Shown here piece after piece: positions 1 through 11,575 of a stretch of DNA of 64,000 nt. Numbering within the stretch: position 1 is the stretch's first letter; each line of letters opens with the position of its first letter. Source of the DNA: Paragordius varius (taxonomy: Eukaryota; Nematomorpha); assembly GCA_964247055.1 (NCBI GenBank), contig OZ176056.1:7564001-7628000 (forward strand), in the 5' to 3' direction. Below the pieces are notes generated by a model that saw only the letters and a program-made list of their open reading frames with translations, ran no database searches and had not been told where the DNA came from. Position numbers and translations under genes: made by a program.

Positions 1-1213
1 GTTGATGAGAATTGTAAAATTATTAACAATACGTGGTCTGATCTACATGGGAAAATTGACCTTAATATCGATAATTTAAGGTTAACCCCCACACATAATA
101 AGTCACAGGGCAAAGGAAACAACAATAACTTAGCTAACTACAGCAGTGGAAACGTATATGGAACATCGAAAAATCCAAATACTTTTATTATTGGTGCTGG
201 TATAAATTTTTTTACATTTTGGATATAAAAAATTAATCTTTTCAGATCTTACATTTTGGTCCAAAGTATAATGAAATACTGATTAAATTTTTTGAAGTTT
301 AAAAAGGATAGCCTTTAATGAAGGGTAAAAATTAATTGATTAACTTATTGGTTATAGCTAATTTATTATAATTGCTTTAAAACGTTGTTGTTTGTAATCA
401 GTATATTTTGTACTTTAAGTTAACTAAAATGTTAGATTTTATCTTTTTATTAGTTTGATTTTACGTGAATTGTTATTAGTTAACTTTACTTTGTTATAAA
501 AAAACATTTAACAGTTTAAATTAGAAAATACGTTTCAACAACTTTAATTTTTTTAAAAATAAATTTTCCAAATATCTTTTTTTCAATATTTTTTAATATA
601 CCATTTTCACCATTTTTACAAGCAAACGCAACTAAAAAGCGTTTCGATGAAAAATGGTATATATTATGACAGCATAAAAGTGCATTTATAAGGAGTCAAA
701 GACTGCTTATTGTTTTATGATTTCATTTAAAATTCATGAAATCCCTAGATATATATTTATAGTAAAATTTAAAAGGCATAATTTTAAACGACAACCATAT
801 TTACACCTTAATACTTCTTTACTAATTTAAAGTGTTAATACCCTATATCTCCACTCAAAACGATAAGTATTTATATAGAAACAAAATAAATGTTTGGATA
901 ATTTTAGGGTTTTTCTTTAACAAAAAAAATTTTACGTTTTACCCTCTAATTTATATTTTCATTCAATGTTATATTTAAATTTTTCGTATTAGCTACTCCG
1001 AACAAAAGCGTTGTTACACCTGGATATATTAGTTCCAACAATTTTAACACCAGTTCTTTTAATCAAATGACTTCCAATTCATTAACCAATAATAATAATT
1101 ATACTAATAATTCTACTTCCTTCTCTAAAACAGATTTTAAATCGTCAAATTTCATACCAAACTCAACTGTTAAAAATGATAACACTTTAGATTTGTTTGA
1201 TCCTTTGGGCTAA
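1..1213 (+). CDS. CLINT1: EpsinR/CLINT1-like clathrin adaptor, C-terminal part (partial)
   Basis: Two exons, 1-199 and 993-1213, joined by a GT..AG intron (donor GTATAA, acceptor TTCGTATTAG) that keeps the frame (phase 1) and ends at TAA 1211-1213. The 5' part lies outside the window. The upstream exon reads NNTWSDLHGKIDLNIDNL, which resembles the TWSDP..NISLDNLLPG stretch near the C-terminus of vertebrate CLINT1/epsinR. The last exon is rich in Asn and Ser and ends LDLFDPLG. Family knowledge: epsinR proteins bind phosphoinositides through an N-terminal ENTH domain and recruit AP-1, clathrin and SNAREs at trans-Golgi and endosomes; the unstructured tail carries adaptor-binding motifs. The ENTH domain is not visible, so the assignment rests on one short motif plus the disordered, Asn-rich context. 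Another clathrin-associated protein is possible. Confidence 0.55.
598..661. repeat. Small palindromic element in CLINT1-like intron
   Basis: About 64 bp bounded by ATACCATTTT and AAAATGGTAT, with GCAAACGCAAC and AGCGTTTCG near the centre. A related palindrome lies at 6340-6417, and the GTTGCGTTTG core recurs as a tandem array near 63.4 kb. Confidence 0.45.
764..960. repeat. Decayed family A MITE-like sequence
   Basis: ACGACAACCATATTTACACC and a later TTTTACGTTTTACCC resemble the internal arms of the TACAGT-ended family A seen many times in the window. The termini are no longer recognisable. It lies in the last intron of the CLINT1-like gene. Confidence 0.3.
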
Positions 1214-2166
1214 AAAAATATATATTAATATTTTTATAATTTACTTTTCTAAACTTTATGAATTTAAAAAAATATTTTTAATAGATTGAAAAATCAAACA
1301 AAACTTTTTTTAATTCCGTTTTTTAAGGTGCAAATGCAATGTTGTAGTTCATTCCAGTTTTGTTTCTAAAACACAACCATATACAATATGCTTTTATTAA
1401 TCCCTGTAATTTATATTAAATTTAATATATAATATTTTAATGTTAAAATTTTTACTTATATAATGATGGAAGTCACACAAATTTTTAATCATATATGCAC
1501 ACAAAAATTTATTTTAAATAATTAACTAAAAATATATTCCCAATCGCCGCCATTGATTTAAACCGATTGTATTACAATGTTTTTTTTATCATATTTAATT
1601 ATTTTAAAAAATTATATAAAAATAATTTATGGGTTTTTTTCTTAGATTGTAAATGGTGTGTAATGATCATCATCAAAATATGATTTAAGAAGTTTTTAAC
1701 AACAAACACAATAATATAGTATAATTTTGAATTTTTATTAATAAATTTTTAACATATATCTCAATATTCAAGTCTAAAATTATAAGCTAAAAATCTGACA
1801 GTTGATATATTATGGGTTATTTTACGTCGTATATCAATAATAAGCAATAAAGCTATTAATTATATGCTCAATTAAGTTCTTTCAAAAGTTTTTTTATATA
1901 TTATGAAAAATTTAAACTTTAAAATCAAAAAAATAAATATCTAAAAATAATTTGCTCTTTGAAAAGGGTTGTATTATAGAGCTTTAATCCAAATTATAAA
2001 CTTGATAATATTTATTAACGATGATAATAAGATTGCACATGGCACATTGCAATTATATATATGTATAAAAATAAATACTAGATGAGAGTATTAAATTTTT
2101 TCATGGAAGACAGTTTTGATTTTGCGTTCAAAAAAAATTAAAATGGAAGAGTATATTACAATGTAA
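1214..2166. other. Intergenic, AT-rich, no gene seen
   Basis: This stretch is the 3' flank of the CLINT1-like gene. It holds A/T-rich sequence with no open frame, exon-like splice pair or clear repeat that I can support. Confidence 0.5.
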
Positions 2167-2294
2167 TACAGTAAAAAATTAAATTATACAGTCAAAATGT
2201 AAAAAAAACCAAGACAAATATTTTTTTTAAAAAAATGCCTATCGTTTTTATTGTTTTTTCCATATTAACTATTTATTTACAATTTTGAAACATA

Positions 2295-2469
2295 TACAGT
2301 ATGCATTTCAATGGTTGCTTATTTACACTATAGTAGGGCAATTTGAAACACAACTATATGTGGAAAAAAACAAGGAAATATTTTGTTTATTCAACATTTT
2401 GTTGTTTTTCCATAAACTACTGTGTTAATAGATATTGTGAAATAAGCAACCATTAAAATGGAGACTGTA
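2295..2469. repeat. Family C MITE nested in family A
   Basis: TACAGTATGCATTTCAATGG at the left and CCATTAAAATGGAGACTGTA at the right form imperfect inverted repeats; the ATGGTTGCTTATTT and AAATAAGCAACCAT arms pair well. Flanked by TA. Confidence 0.65.
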
Positions 2470-2487
2470 ATTGAGTTTAATCATTTA

Positions 2488-2656
2488 TACAGTAGCGTAT
2501 GCAGTAAAAGATTGTTAGTGCAAAATAATCTTAAACAGGGGGACAATTTTTATATATTAATTATCATTCAGTCCTATTTATAAACATATCCATAATATCC
2601 CCCTGTTTTTTAAGATTATTTTGCACTAACAATCTTTTACTGCATACGCTACTGTA
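2488..2656. repeat. Family B MITE, near-perfect hairpin
   Basis: A 169-bp element whose ends, TACAGTAGCGTATGCAGTAA and its exact reverse complement TTACTGCATACGCTACTGTA, continue as arms of about 55-60 bp with hardly a mismatch, leaving a short AT loop. It is flanked by TA. The near-identity of the arms suggests recent insertion. Confidence 0.8.
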
Positions 2657-2788
2657 ATATAAATTCCCTTGTACCTATGAGTTATATCTAAAAAACTCAA
2701 ATGTTTAAAAGTATTGTTGTCTTTTCTTCAAAAAAATATTTGTCTTTATGTTTTTACATTCTGTCAGTATAATTACAATTTTACTGTA

Positions 2789-3918
2789 ATAAAAAAATGT
2801 CAAATTAAAAATTAAGATTGATTTGTGCCCATTGGAATAGTTTTGGGATATAGATGAGATTTTTTCATGACGGAAGCATAGGAGGGTGGGGGTTGATTTA
2901 TAACATAAATATCTATAGTGTGTAATTAAAAAAGATTAACCTTTATAAGATGCAATATAAAAATTACTTTTGTTGATAGACATACAAATATTTTGTCAAA
3001 ATTGTTTTTACCATTGTGTACATTCTTTTCAAACATAAACGCAAATTTTCATGACATTTACAACAAGGAGCCTATTAAAATTTAGAACCAAAAACTGGAA
3101 CCTTTTTTACAAAAAGAATTGAGTTTTTAAAAACCGTTCGTTTTATATTAAACCAGTTTTTTAACCAGTTTAAAGCGCCAGGAATGTAAACTAGTTTTAT
3201 TCAACAGTCAAAAGTAAATTTATCTACTGACATTCCTATATAATTATAGAAAATCTGTTAACAATCGAAAAACGCTCGCAAATTACGGGAAAATTGGCCA
3301 ATGTGCGAAAAAACGGTTTCTATTTCTACCGCCCATATGATAATCTCTATAAGATATAATAAATCAACGTTTGTAAACACTTTACTATATACCGCGTTTG
3401 CGACATATTTTAAAATTAGGTATACATCATAAACAAATTTTTACATAAGTTTACTCATATATATATGCCATTGGCTACAAAAAACTAACTTGTACACATT
3501 TATTAAAATATGCTCTGGTTTACAAGTGCTAAAAAGTCCCGTAAGGTTCTCACGTGCTGCTTTGGAGAATTTTTTATGTGAATGTGTTCAGATGAACACA
3601 GGCGAACTTTTGATCCTGATCCATTTATTAATATATAAGTATATATCTCTCACCAACTATGTTTTAATTATCAGGGCTTAAAGAAATGTTTTTTGGAGAA
3701 TAATGGCATAGTGTTTTTCTGTAAAATGATATATATATATATATATATATATAAAAGTAGCGAATGGCGATTTATTCGTAACTGGCAACTTTCATAGACG
3801 AATGTACGCATACTAAATGTAGTATATGTCCTCAAAATCGTTTCATAAATTACAATCTATGAACACAATTCCCTGCCAAAATGTTTTAAAATTGAAAAAA
3901 GCATATATATTTGGGATA

Positions 3919-3967
<49 letters not shown>
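2789..3967. other. Intergenic AT-rich sequence
   Basis: No gene or RNA gene seen. There is a short (TA)n run at about 3730-3753, and a long (TA)n tract occupies about 3920-3969. Confidence 0.5.

Positions 3968-3969
<2 letters not shown>
3920..3969. repeat. (TA)n microsatellite
   Basis: About 25 uninterrupted TA units directly abutting the family E MITE that follows. Other (TA)n tracts of 10-20 units lie near 20640, 25335, 27055, 27765, 31150, 38220 and 38735. Confidence 0.9.
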
Positions 3970-3972
<3 letters not shown>

Positions 3973-4158
3973 CATGAGTAAGTATAAATTTCTAGAAAGT
4001 TATTAATTATTGCCAAATAGCATATGCAGCAAACTATCATTGGCTTATAATAGTAAAAAAATAAAAAAATAATTATAATCCAATACTGCCCTTTGTTGTA
4101 TATGCTATTTGGCAAAAATTAATAATTTTCTATCAATGTATACTTATACTCATACTAT
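3968..4158. repeat. Family E MITE
   Basis: Starts TACAGCATGAGTAAGTATA and ends with the complementary TATACTTATACTCATACTATA. The inner arms include TTGCCAAATAGCATATGCAG and TGCTATTTGGCAA. A better-preserved copy is at 12505-12702. It ends just 3' of the stop codon of the minus-strand gene at 4171. Confidence 0.75.
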
Positions 4159-4170
4159 ATATATAAGGGA

Positions 4171-7100
4171 TTATTTTAACAATTTGTTTGAAAATATAAT
4201 AAGTTTACTGGTTAATCCTTGACGCGGGCTTTGACGATTTTTTCGGGCTAGATTGAGCAAACATAAACTTTTAATGAAAGAGATGCAACATTGTTTACGA
4301 TTTGGGGCATGAATACATACCAACAAGATACCCATGCATAACAGTATAAAACCAAATGCTAAACGATGAAAAAAAATATTAGATTTAGAATTCCATTTTT
4401 AAAATTTTAGAATTATTTTAATGAATATCTTAATTTTATCCGTGTTAATAATTAATTTAAAAGTTTTAAATTAATTTTTTTTAGAATTTAGTTATTAAAA
4501 GCGGGTAAATTGTCGGTTCTTTTAGAGTTATATTCTCAAAATGTTATGTGAAAATAAAATTATCGAATTATCTTATGAATGAGCAGGTTTTAATCTAAAA
4601 TAAATCTAGTTTATTGTTAAAAACTCTATTTAATAAGATAAGTTAGGTTTTGGACGCAGATATATTTGGATGGAGTTTATTTACTTAGTTAATCACTTAA
4701 AATTTATAATGTAGCCTGTCCTAATTTTTTGTGGCGAAAATTAGCGATATCTTTTCAATTAATTACTTAAAATTGATAAGAAATATTTTTTCTTAATCAA
4801 TACTTTTTTTTCCAAAAATATAATGTGCAATCCTTGGGTTGAACTTTTTAATTTTTAAACATTTTAGATTCCAATATCTCTATTCAATTTTTAAATTAAT
4901 TATTTTTTCAAATGATCTTTTTATATAGTTTTGACAGCTTTTTCTTCATTAGTTAGCCTCTAAAGTCACACAAGATGTGATGTCTTAACTTATCTTTTAA
5001 TAAAATTATATGTATACATCCATATAAATTATTTATAAGATCTTTTTAGTAGTATATAGATAAAAAATGTCAACTATAATACAGTTATCTAATTTTTTTA
5101 CAAAACAAAGTTACATCCAATGACACATTACTTAGGTAATTAATTTGTTTCAAATACATGTATATAACATTTTGATTAATTAAATTATATGTACAAGGTT
5201 TGTGGTGTTTTTTGGTTATCAAAAGATTTTTTGTGGAGATTAAACTCTTGGTAAAACTAATTTTTATAATTAAAAAAAACACAAAAAGGATGTTTAAAAA
5301 ATTTATATATTTAAAAATTGGACTCCGGACAAAACGTAAAAATATAAATACAGATATTTTTTCAAGAGACAACATAATTTTTTAAACTTGAATTAATATA
5401 AAATATAATCCATCGTCTTAAACGTAAAATATTAATTAGAGATGTAAGTTGGTAAATTACATTATTTATAATATAAAATTGTAAAAATTCTTTATATAAA
5501 TAAGGTTTAAAAAGTATGGCGTTCTTTAGGGAAAAAAACATTTGTTTTTATGTATTTACGTTTTGTCCGTATAATTTCATTTTTTATTGTATGTATAAAA
5601 ATATTTAATTCAAATACATTTTATTCAAAATTACCTGCAAAACACATTGATATGATATGGAAAATATTTATATCGTGGACTGAAAAATGTTTAGATTGAA
5701 TCTTTTGTGGGACAACTTTGCTAGCAGAAAACTGTTGTTCAGGTCGGGTAGTTCCAGAATTTCTAAGTTCCCCCAACATGCCAAACGTAATAGATAGAAT
5801 GAGTTGAACGAAAGCAATTGAAAGCAAGATTATAGCATAATGGGTAGCAGCTACTCTTTTGTATGTTAAGTCTTTTGGGTAATGGCCCAAATCCTATACA
5901 GAGGGAGTAGCGAAAAAAAAATTAATTTGCAAAAAAATGAAACAGAGTTATTAAAAAATAGTTTTTAACAATGTCCATTAAACACTTAATGCCAAAGCTT
6001 AATGAATAACAAAAAAACGTATTTACAAGAACTTAATAAACCCTATTTTCAATAAACATAAAAAATTAATTTTGAAGATTAAACTTAACCATTAATAAAG
6101 CTCAAAAGCTATAAAAATAGGCTCATTGATTATAATGTATCACCCATTTTATTGCATAATGGTTTGAAATACAGAAAATATTTCATTTCAATTATAGGGT
6201 GAAACAGCGGAACGCAATTTGTCATCCCAAAGATTTAAATGGAAAAATTATTAGATTGAAAATTTCAAATGTCTTTATGAAACTACTGCTAAAATTATAC
6301 TTAAATTTCTGATCTAGCTATGATTTAAACCAGGGGTGCATACCATTTTTCAGTCGAAAGCAACATTTTCATATCTAAACCGAACTTAAAATGTTGCTTT
6401 AGATTGAAAAGTGGTATAAATACAAATTTCACAATTTTAATATGTTAAATTGATATTAACGAGTTTTCTAAATAATTTTTTCCAATTGACAACGAGTCGG
6501 AAAATATTAGTAGGATCAATAGTAATTTGTGTGTATTAAATATTTTGTCTCTCTGGGTTTTTTGAGTCAAAAATGCGGTCGGTCCGAGAAACTTTTTACG
6601 TTGGACACCTAAATTAAACAAAAACATAATCCGATTTTCAATTTTTAATGACGAGGCCCTTTTTTAGGGTAGGGAAAACTTACGATCTGATGCAAAAAGC
6701 GGTTGTTTCTCATCATTTTTGCAGATAAAAATTGGTAACTTGACTTTAATATAAATTTTAAGGCATGTTACGCTTTGAAACACTATACCAATTTTAGTGG
6801 TTACCCCTGGTTTCGATAATGGAATGAAGATTTTAAACATACTTTTACGGCAAAAATATTACATTATTGCTTAGAAATCAATTATAAGAGTGATTTATTT
6901 TTATTTGAAATATGGAAATATAAATAGGATTCCCCATATTTTTTGGAACAAATATTGTATTTTCTAAAACCACACTAAATTAATATTTCACATTAGTATT
7001 GGTACAGAGTTAAATTAAAGTTTAAAAAATTTGAAAAATAATATAAAAACCCAGATAATTAGATAAATAAAAGTATAGAAATTCTAAAAAATAAATAAAT

Positions 7101-7437
7101 CTACCTGTGAAACGGCACGTAAATAACTTTCATTGGGTCGTGTCCTTTGAATTTCTCCATCAGTAGTATACTGGTAAAAATTATTATAATTATTGTAATT
7201 CCAAAAAATATCATTAAAGTTATCTATATTGCTATTGTTCTGAGTTTGGCTTAGATTTAAATAATTTAACTGATCAATATTTAGATTTTCGTGGTTTTGA
7301 GGCTCCATTTCTGCATTAATATTTGGATTTGAGATGGAATTTCTAGAATTTTCATTATTGCTGACGTCTTGAAGTTGATTAAAATTTATTAAGTGAGTAT
7401 TATTATAAAAATTAGATGTAGAATCTGGAGGGCTCAT
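4171..7437 (-). CDS. Two-transmembrane protein with Asn-rich N-terminus, family unknown
   Basis: Three exons on the minus strand: 7437-7105, 5893-5635 and 4358-4171 (stop TAA 4173-4171); all junctions are GT..AG and the phases agree (0, 1). Predicted length is 259 residues. Residues 1-111 are polar and very rich in Asn and Gln. Two hydrophobic segments follow, about 129-152 (HYAIILLSIAFVQLILSITF) and about 186-213, the second (IISMCFAAFGFILLCMGILL) being assembled across the exon 2/3 junction, which supports that splice. A short loop lies between them. The C-terminal tail is basic (ARKNRQSPRQG). A splice acceptor (TTTTTTACAG) lies 10 nt before the ATG, so there is a 5' UTR intron or trans-splice site. 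I do not recognise the family. Intron 2 holds a family A MITE and intron 1 a hAT-like MITE. Confidence 0.7.
5310..5592. repeat. Family A MITE (left end lost)
   Basis: GGACAAAACGTAAAAATATA at the left pairs with TACGTTTTGTCCGTATAATT at the right, which continues into the family A terminus. It lies in intron 2 of the two-transmembrane gene. Confidence 0.6.
6331..6809. repeat. hAT-like MITE with CAGGGGT ends
   Basis: Starts CAGGGGTGCATACC and ends with the complementary GGTTACCCCTG, about 480 bp apart, inside intron 1 of the two-transmembrane gene. Flanking 8-mers do not match, so the target duplication has decayed or the ends are imprecise. A small palindrome at 6340-6417 (ATACCATTTTTCA / TGAAAAGTGGTAT) lies just inside the left end. 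The internal 60-residue open frame on the minus strand is not recognisable. Confidence 0.45.
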
Positions 7438-7742
7438 GACAAATTAACTGTAAAAAAGTAAGTATTTGATAGTTTTTTTTTAAATTTTTTAAGGAATAGT
7501 TAAATTAATCTTGTTAAAAATGTATCTGAATGGCCAAAATATAAAATATAAAACAAATATAAAAAAATATGTTGGAAAAAAATTTAATTAAAAAATTTAT
7601 CTCGATATATTTATATTAGGGCATTCTTCTAGCCTTTGTATCAAGGGAAAACACATTTGTTTTATCCATCTTTATGAAGCCAATGTGTTTTTCCATGTGA
7701 AATTATTTACAAAAAAATAGATATAAAAAATGTCATCTTTTA

Positions 7743-8098
7743 TTACAGAAGCGTATAGTAACAAACAACAAATGGTTGAAATTAAACATTGTGTCCCCCA
7801 ACTTTAATTATTTAATTATGTCAAAACTATTTACCATAAGCTACTGTATATCAAAAACACATATATAAAAATGCCATGTGGAAATATTTAAATATCTATT
7901 TATAAATATCTATCAATATGTAAGGTTATGCCATTTGTATAAAAAATTAAATTCCCTATAAAACCACTTGAAAAACATACATTTTATATATATATAAAAG
8001 AGTATGGCATAATGAAATGTCTATAATCAAATAATGTTAAAACATGAGGAAAAGTGTTTAATTCAACCATTTGTTGTTTATTACCATACCCTATTGTA
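7743..8098. repeat. Family D MITE
   Basis: Left end TACAGAAGCGTATAGTAACA and right end with complement TACAATAGGGTATGGTAATA, both continuing into a shared AACAACAAATGGTTGAA arm. Total about 356 bp with TA ends, in the 5' flank of the two-transmembrane gene. Confidence 0.7.
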
Positions 8099-9143
8099 TA
8101 GTATTGCAATCGATTCATTTTGGATATATATATATAGAATAATTTCTAATATTTTTAAACATTCTTAAATTTTTATATATCATCTATTACAAAACAGTGT
8201 CTATTTATCATTACACAAAAATTACATCTAAAAATCAATACATACAGAAAAAAATATATAATAATATAAATAAAATTTTTCTATAATATAAAAAATGGTC
8301 ATCACTAATTTGAAAGCCTAATAAGGGAACATTTTTTATCTATATTTTCCATAAACTTCCTTGATTTAATCCCCCTTTTGATATTTATATAACATTTTAC
8401 AGATCCTGATAAGATATGCATGGCGTCTTTTTATTAGATATTTAAATATAAATAGCACACTAGACTTATGAATGTAATAAAGATGTCCATGTTTAATATA
8501 TATTAAAAGAATGTTGGATTTAAAATCCTCGTATGGCTTTTTAAATAATTTTATAGAGATAGAGTGAGTGAATTTTTCATTTTGGAATGATTGTTTTGGG
8601 AGCTAATTTTTGAAAAATTTTATTTAACTATTCAAAATTTCCAACTATATCCTTAAAAAACACATATAATATATTTTAATCGATGTACTTGGCTTGAAAA
8701 GCATACCCTAAGATTGATTGTAAACTAAAAATAAAAATGAAAATTAAGTATTCATTTACCGACTATATCGGGTCACTTTTTTTAAGTAGCCTTTTAAGAT
8801 ATGCCTGTGGAAAACGGATTCTTTTTATAAAATCCTTAAAAATCGTCTTAAATACAATTATCATGTTAAAAAAATATCAATCAAATTAAAACTATTTTTA
8901 TCTTTCGTCAAATGCCTTTCTGAAAAATTACATTATCTTAAAAGAACATTAACATTTTGGTAAATCTTTGCCCAATATAAAAAAATATAAAAAAATTAAT
9001 AATCATTTTAGGTATTTCAAGTATGAAGACAAAATTTGTAGTCAAGTACTTTTTTATATTCACTGTAGGACTCCCTAAGTTACTTCGCTACCACAAAATA
9101 ACGTGGCCTAGATCCTTTTTTCGGAAAGGCCTATAAAAGGTCA
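8099..9143. other. Intergenic, no gene seen
   Basis: AT-rich sequence between the family D MITE and the Helitron, without supportable genes or repeats. Confidence 0.4.
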
Positions 9144-10844
9144 TCTATATATTTATAAAAATGGAAAATGCTGGCTTTGTGATCTGGTACAGGAAAACCG
9201 GTAGACCCAATCAAATCCAAATATCGAAAAAAAATAATCATTAATAAATGTCCCGACAATAGCTTCGCCCTTTTTTTGAAATAGGCCCCCTGTTCGGGCC
9301 CACCCCGTATGAAAAACATAAGTCCACAAAATCGTGTTTTTGAGACAATTTTCCGGAGAACGTGTTGGACCATTCAATTTCAAATATGATTTTTGTTTAC
9401 TTATTTTCGATTGCGCCGAACATAGTCGAGTCACTTTTTTGATTTAGGCCCTCTTTTTACCCGCTCCCCCCGTAAAATGCCATTTTTTTCAAAAAAAAAA
9501 GTCCACAAAAATATTTTTTTAAATCGATTTTTCGCCTTAGGTATGAGATCGTAAAAATTCAATAAAGATTCCACGTATTCCCTGTTAAAAGGCAAAAATT
9601 TTAGTCAAGCGTTTCTTGGATGATAGCTGTTGGGTAAGGAGCTACCCGCTAAAAACTGATTTCTCATGTAACTTTGTGACCTGTTTCCGGAAAACCGGTG
9701 AAGCCGTTCAAATCCAAACATCGAAAAAATATAATCATAAATAAATGTCCCGACAATAGCTTCGCCCGTTTTTGGAATTAGGTCCCCAGTTTGGGCCCAC
9801 CCCGTGTGAAAAATGGGTTAAGTCAATTTTTTGGAGAACGTGTTGGACCATTCAATTTCAAATATGATTTTAGTTTACTTATTTTCGATTGCGCCGAACA
9901 TAGTCGAGTCACTTTTTTGATTTAGGCCCTCTTTTTACCCGCTCCCCCCGTAAAATGCCATATTTTTCAAAAAAAACAAAGTCCACAAAAATATTTTTTT
10001 GATTGTTTTTTTTTGCCCATGGTATGAGACTGTAAAAATTCGATAAAGATTTTTCGTATTGCCTGTTAAAAGGCAAAAATTTCAGTCAAGCGTTTCTTTG
10101 ATGATAGATGCTGAGTAAGGAGTATCTATCATATGTATAGCATGTTAAAAGATATATGGATATTAATACATTATTTATGGTAATCTATATATTTATAAAA
10201 ATGGAAAATGCTGGCTTTGTGATCTGGTAAAGGAAAACCGGTAGACCCAATCAAATCCAAATATCGAAAAAAAATAATCATTAATAAATGTCCCGACAAT
10301 AGCTTCGCCCTTTTTTTGAAATAGGCCCCCTGTTCGGGCCCACCCCGTATGAAAAACGGGTTTTTTTAAAAAACAGAAGTCCACAAAATCGTGTTTTTGA
10401 GACAATTTTCCGGAGAACGTGTTGGACCATTCAATTTCAAATATGATTTTTGTTTACTTATTTTTGATCGCGCTGAACATAGTCGACTCACTTTTTTGAT
10501 TTAGGCCCTCTTTTTCCCCGCTATCCCCGTAAAATGCCATTTTTTTCAAAAAACAAAGTCCACAAAAATAATTTTTTAAATCTATTTTTCGCCCTAAGTA
10601 TGAGACAGTAAAAATTCAATAAAGATTCCACGTATTCCCTGTTAAAAGGCAAAAATTTTAGTCAGGCGTTTCTTTGATAATAGCTGCTGGGTAAGGAGCT
10701 ACCCGCTAAAAACTGATTTCTCATGTAACTTTGTGATCTGTTTCCGGAAAACCGGTAGACCCATTCAAATCCAAACTTCGAAACCCCCCCCCAGAAGTCC
10801 GAAGGACTTCCTCGGGCTGCGTAGCAGCACGAGATTTACGCTAG
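9144..10844 (+). mobile_element. Non-autonomous Helitron, 1.70 kb, composite
   Basis: The element has Helitron hallmarks: it starts with TC (TCTATATATTTATAAAAATG) after an A, ends CTAG followed by T, and has GC hairpins just before the end. Two hairpins stand in a row: GAAGTCC-GA-AGGACTTC, then CTCGGGCTGC-GTA-GCAGCACGAG, followed by ATTTACGCTAG. The body is built of about 500-540-bp units with copies beginning near 9171, 9673, 10211 and 10731; they alternate between a type whose start reads GGCTTTGTGATCTGG and one reading AACTTTGTGACCTGTTTCC. There is no Rep/helicase coding. Open frames of 70-93 residues in the units are not conserved in frame between copies and look fortuitous. Another full-length copy is at 29418-31124 and short ones at 23944-24521 and 52530-53122. 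Confidence 0.8.
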
Positions 10845-10954
10845 TATTCAATAATAATTTTGGGGATACCTATTTTATAGCAAAAAATAAAATTTTAATT
10901 TTTTACAGGGTTTGGTCCGGAGTCTATAAATATCAAATAAAATTCCTTGTGGCT

Positions 10955-11460
10955 TGGTTAAAATTTAATATTTCAAAAAATATGGAATAAATTGAAACCT
11001 TGGCAAAAGTTTGCACTTATATAACATTAATAAACCGGCATATAACAAAAATTTTATTCAATACTTGATATTACTGATTTAGAGGTAAAACCCAAAAGAA
11101 AATTTAGCCAGCATGAAATGTATGCCTTAGCTAACTACATTAATGCAAAATATATCACTTTTTCTCCTTATATCAATGTTAAATGTGATTTTAATAAAAA
11201 AGTAAACTTATTTTTAAGCCTAGAATCAATACGATATTTCGCAAAAATGTTGTAAGATAAAAAGGGCGTCCAAGTAGTTAGATACGGAACTTTTTTCCGA
11301 AGCTATTTATTTAGATATATTGGCTCTTTTATAAAATTTTTATTATGATATAAGCAAAAATTTAAATTGGGACCGTTTTTTTCAGTAGTTTTTTAAAAAT
11401 ATCAATTTAAATATTTTCTGGGGTATTTAGTAGATACCCCAATTTGAATCGAAGTGTTAA
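10955..11460 (+). repeat. TTAA-family MITE, left end indistinct
   Basis: The right end GGGGTATTTAGTAGATACCCC followed by AATTTGAATCGAAGTGTTAA and the body (GGAATAAATTGAAACC, GTTTGCACTTATATAAC, GGGACCGTTT) match the copies at 49676-50262, 50706-51237, 58059-58596 and 32332-32882. The left terminus is degraded. Confidence 0.65.
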
Positions 11461-11484
11461 TTTAGAGAAAAGATTGCTTAAAAA

Positions 11485-11575
11485 GGTATGGTTGGCCCTT
11501 ATAAAAAGCATTTGTTATTATGTTTTTTACGTTTTGTCTGTATAGTTTCAATATTTATTGAATTTAAAAAATATT
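11485..11575. repeat. Family A MITE, right half only
   Basis: AAGGTATGGTTGGCCC followed by TTTACGTTTTGTCTGTATAG and TTTCAATATTTATTGAA is the right arm of family A. No matching left arm is visible. Confidence 0.5.

Larger units (their letters stand above)
2167..2788. repeat. Family A MITE carrying two nested MITEs
   Basis: The outer element starts TACAGTAAAAAATTAAATTA and ends ATAATTACAATTTTACTGTA, the terminal inverted repeats of family A (internal arms AGACAAATATTTTTT and AAATATTTGTCTTTA). Between the arms sit two further inverted-repeat elements at 2295-2469 and 2488-2656. The TA ends and TACAGT termini are typical of Tc1/mariner-type MITEs. Confidence 0.75.

Noticed and set aside
3843-4115. 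90-residue minus-strand frame with a poly-Ile/Tyr run
   Set aside because: It is the translation of the (TA)n tract and a MITE arm.
9131-10405. Open frames of 70-93 residues sharing TRLCSAQSKISKQK and WARTGGLFQKKGEAIVG
   Set aside because: They recur only because the DNA is a repeated Helitron unit; frames differ between copies, are read on the strand opposite to the element's 5'-3' orientation, and match no protein family known to me.
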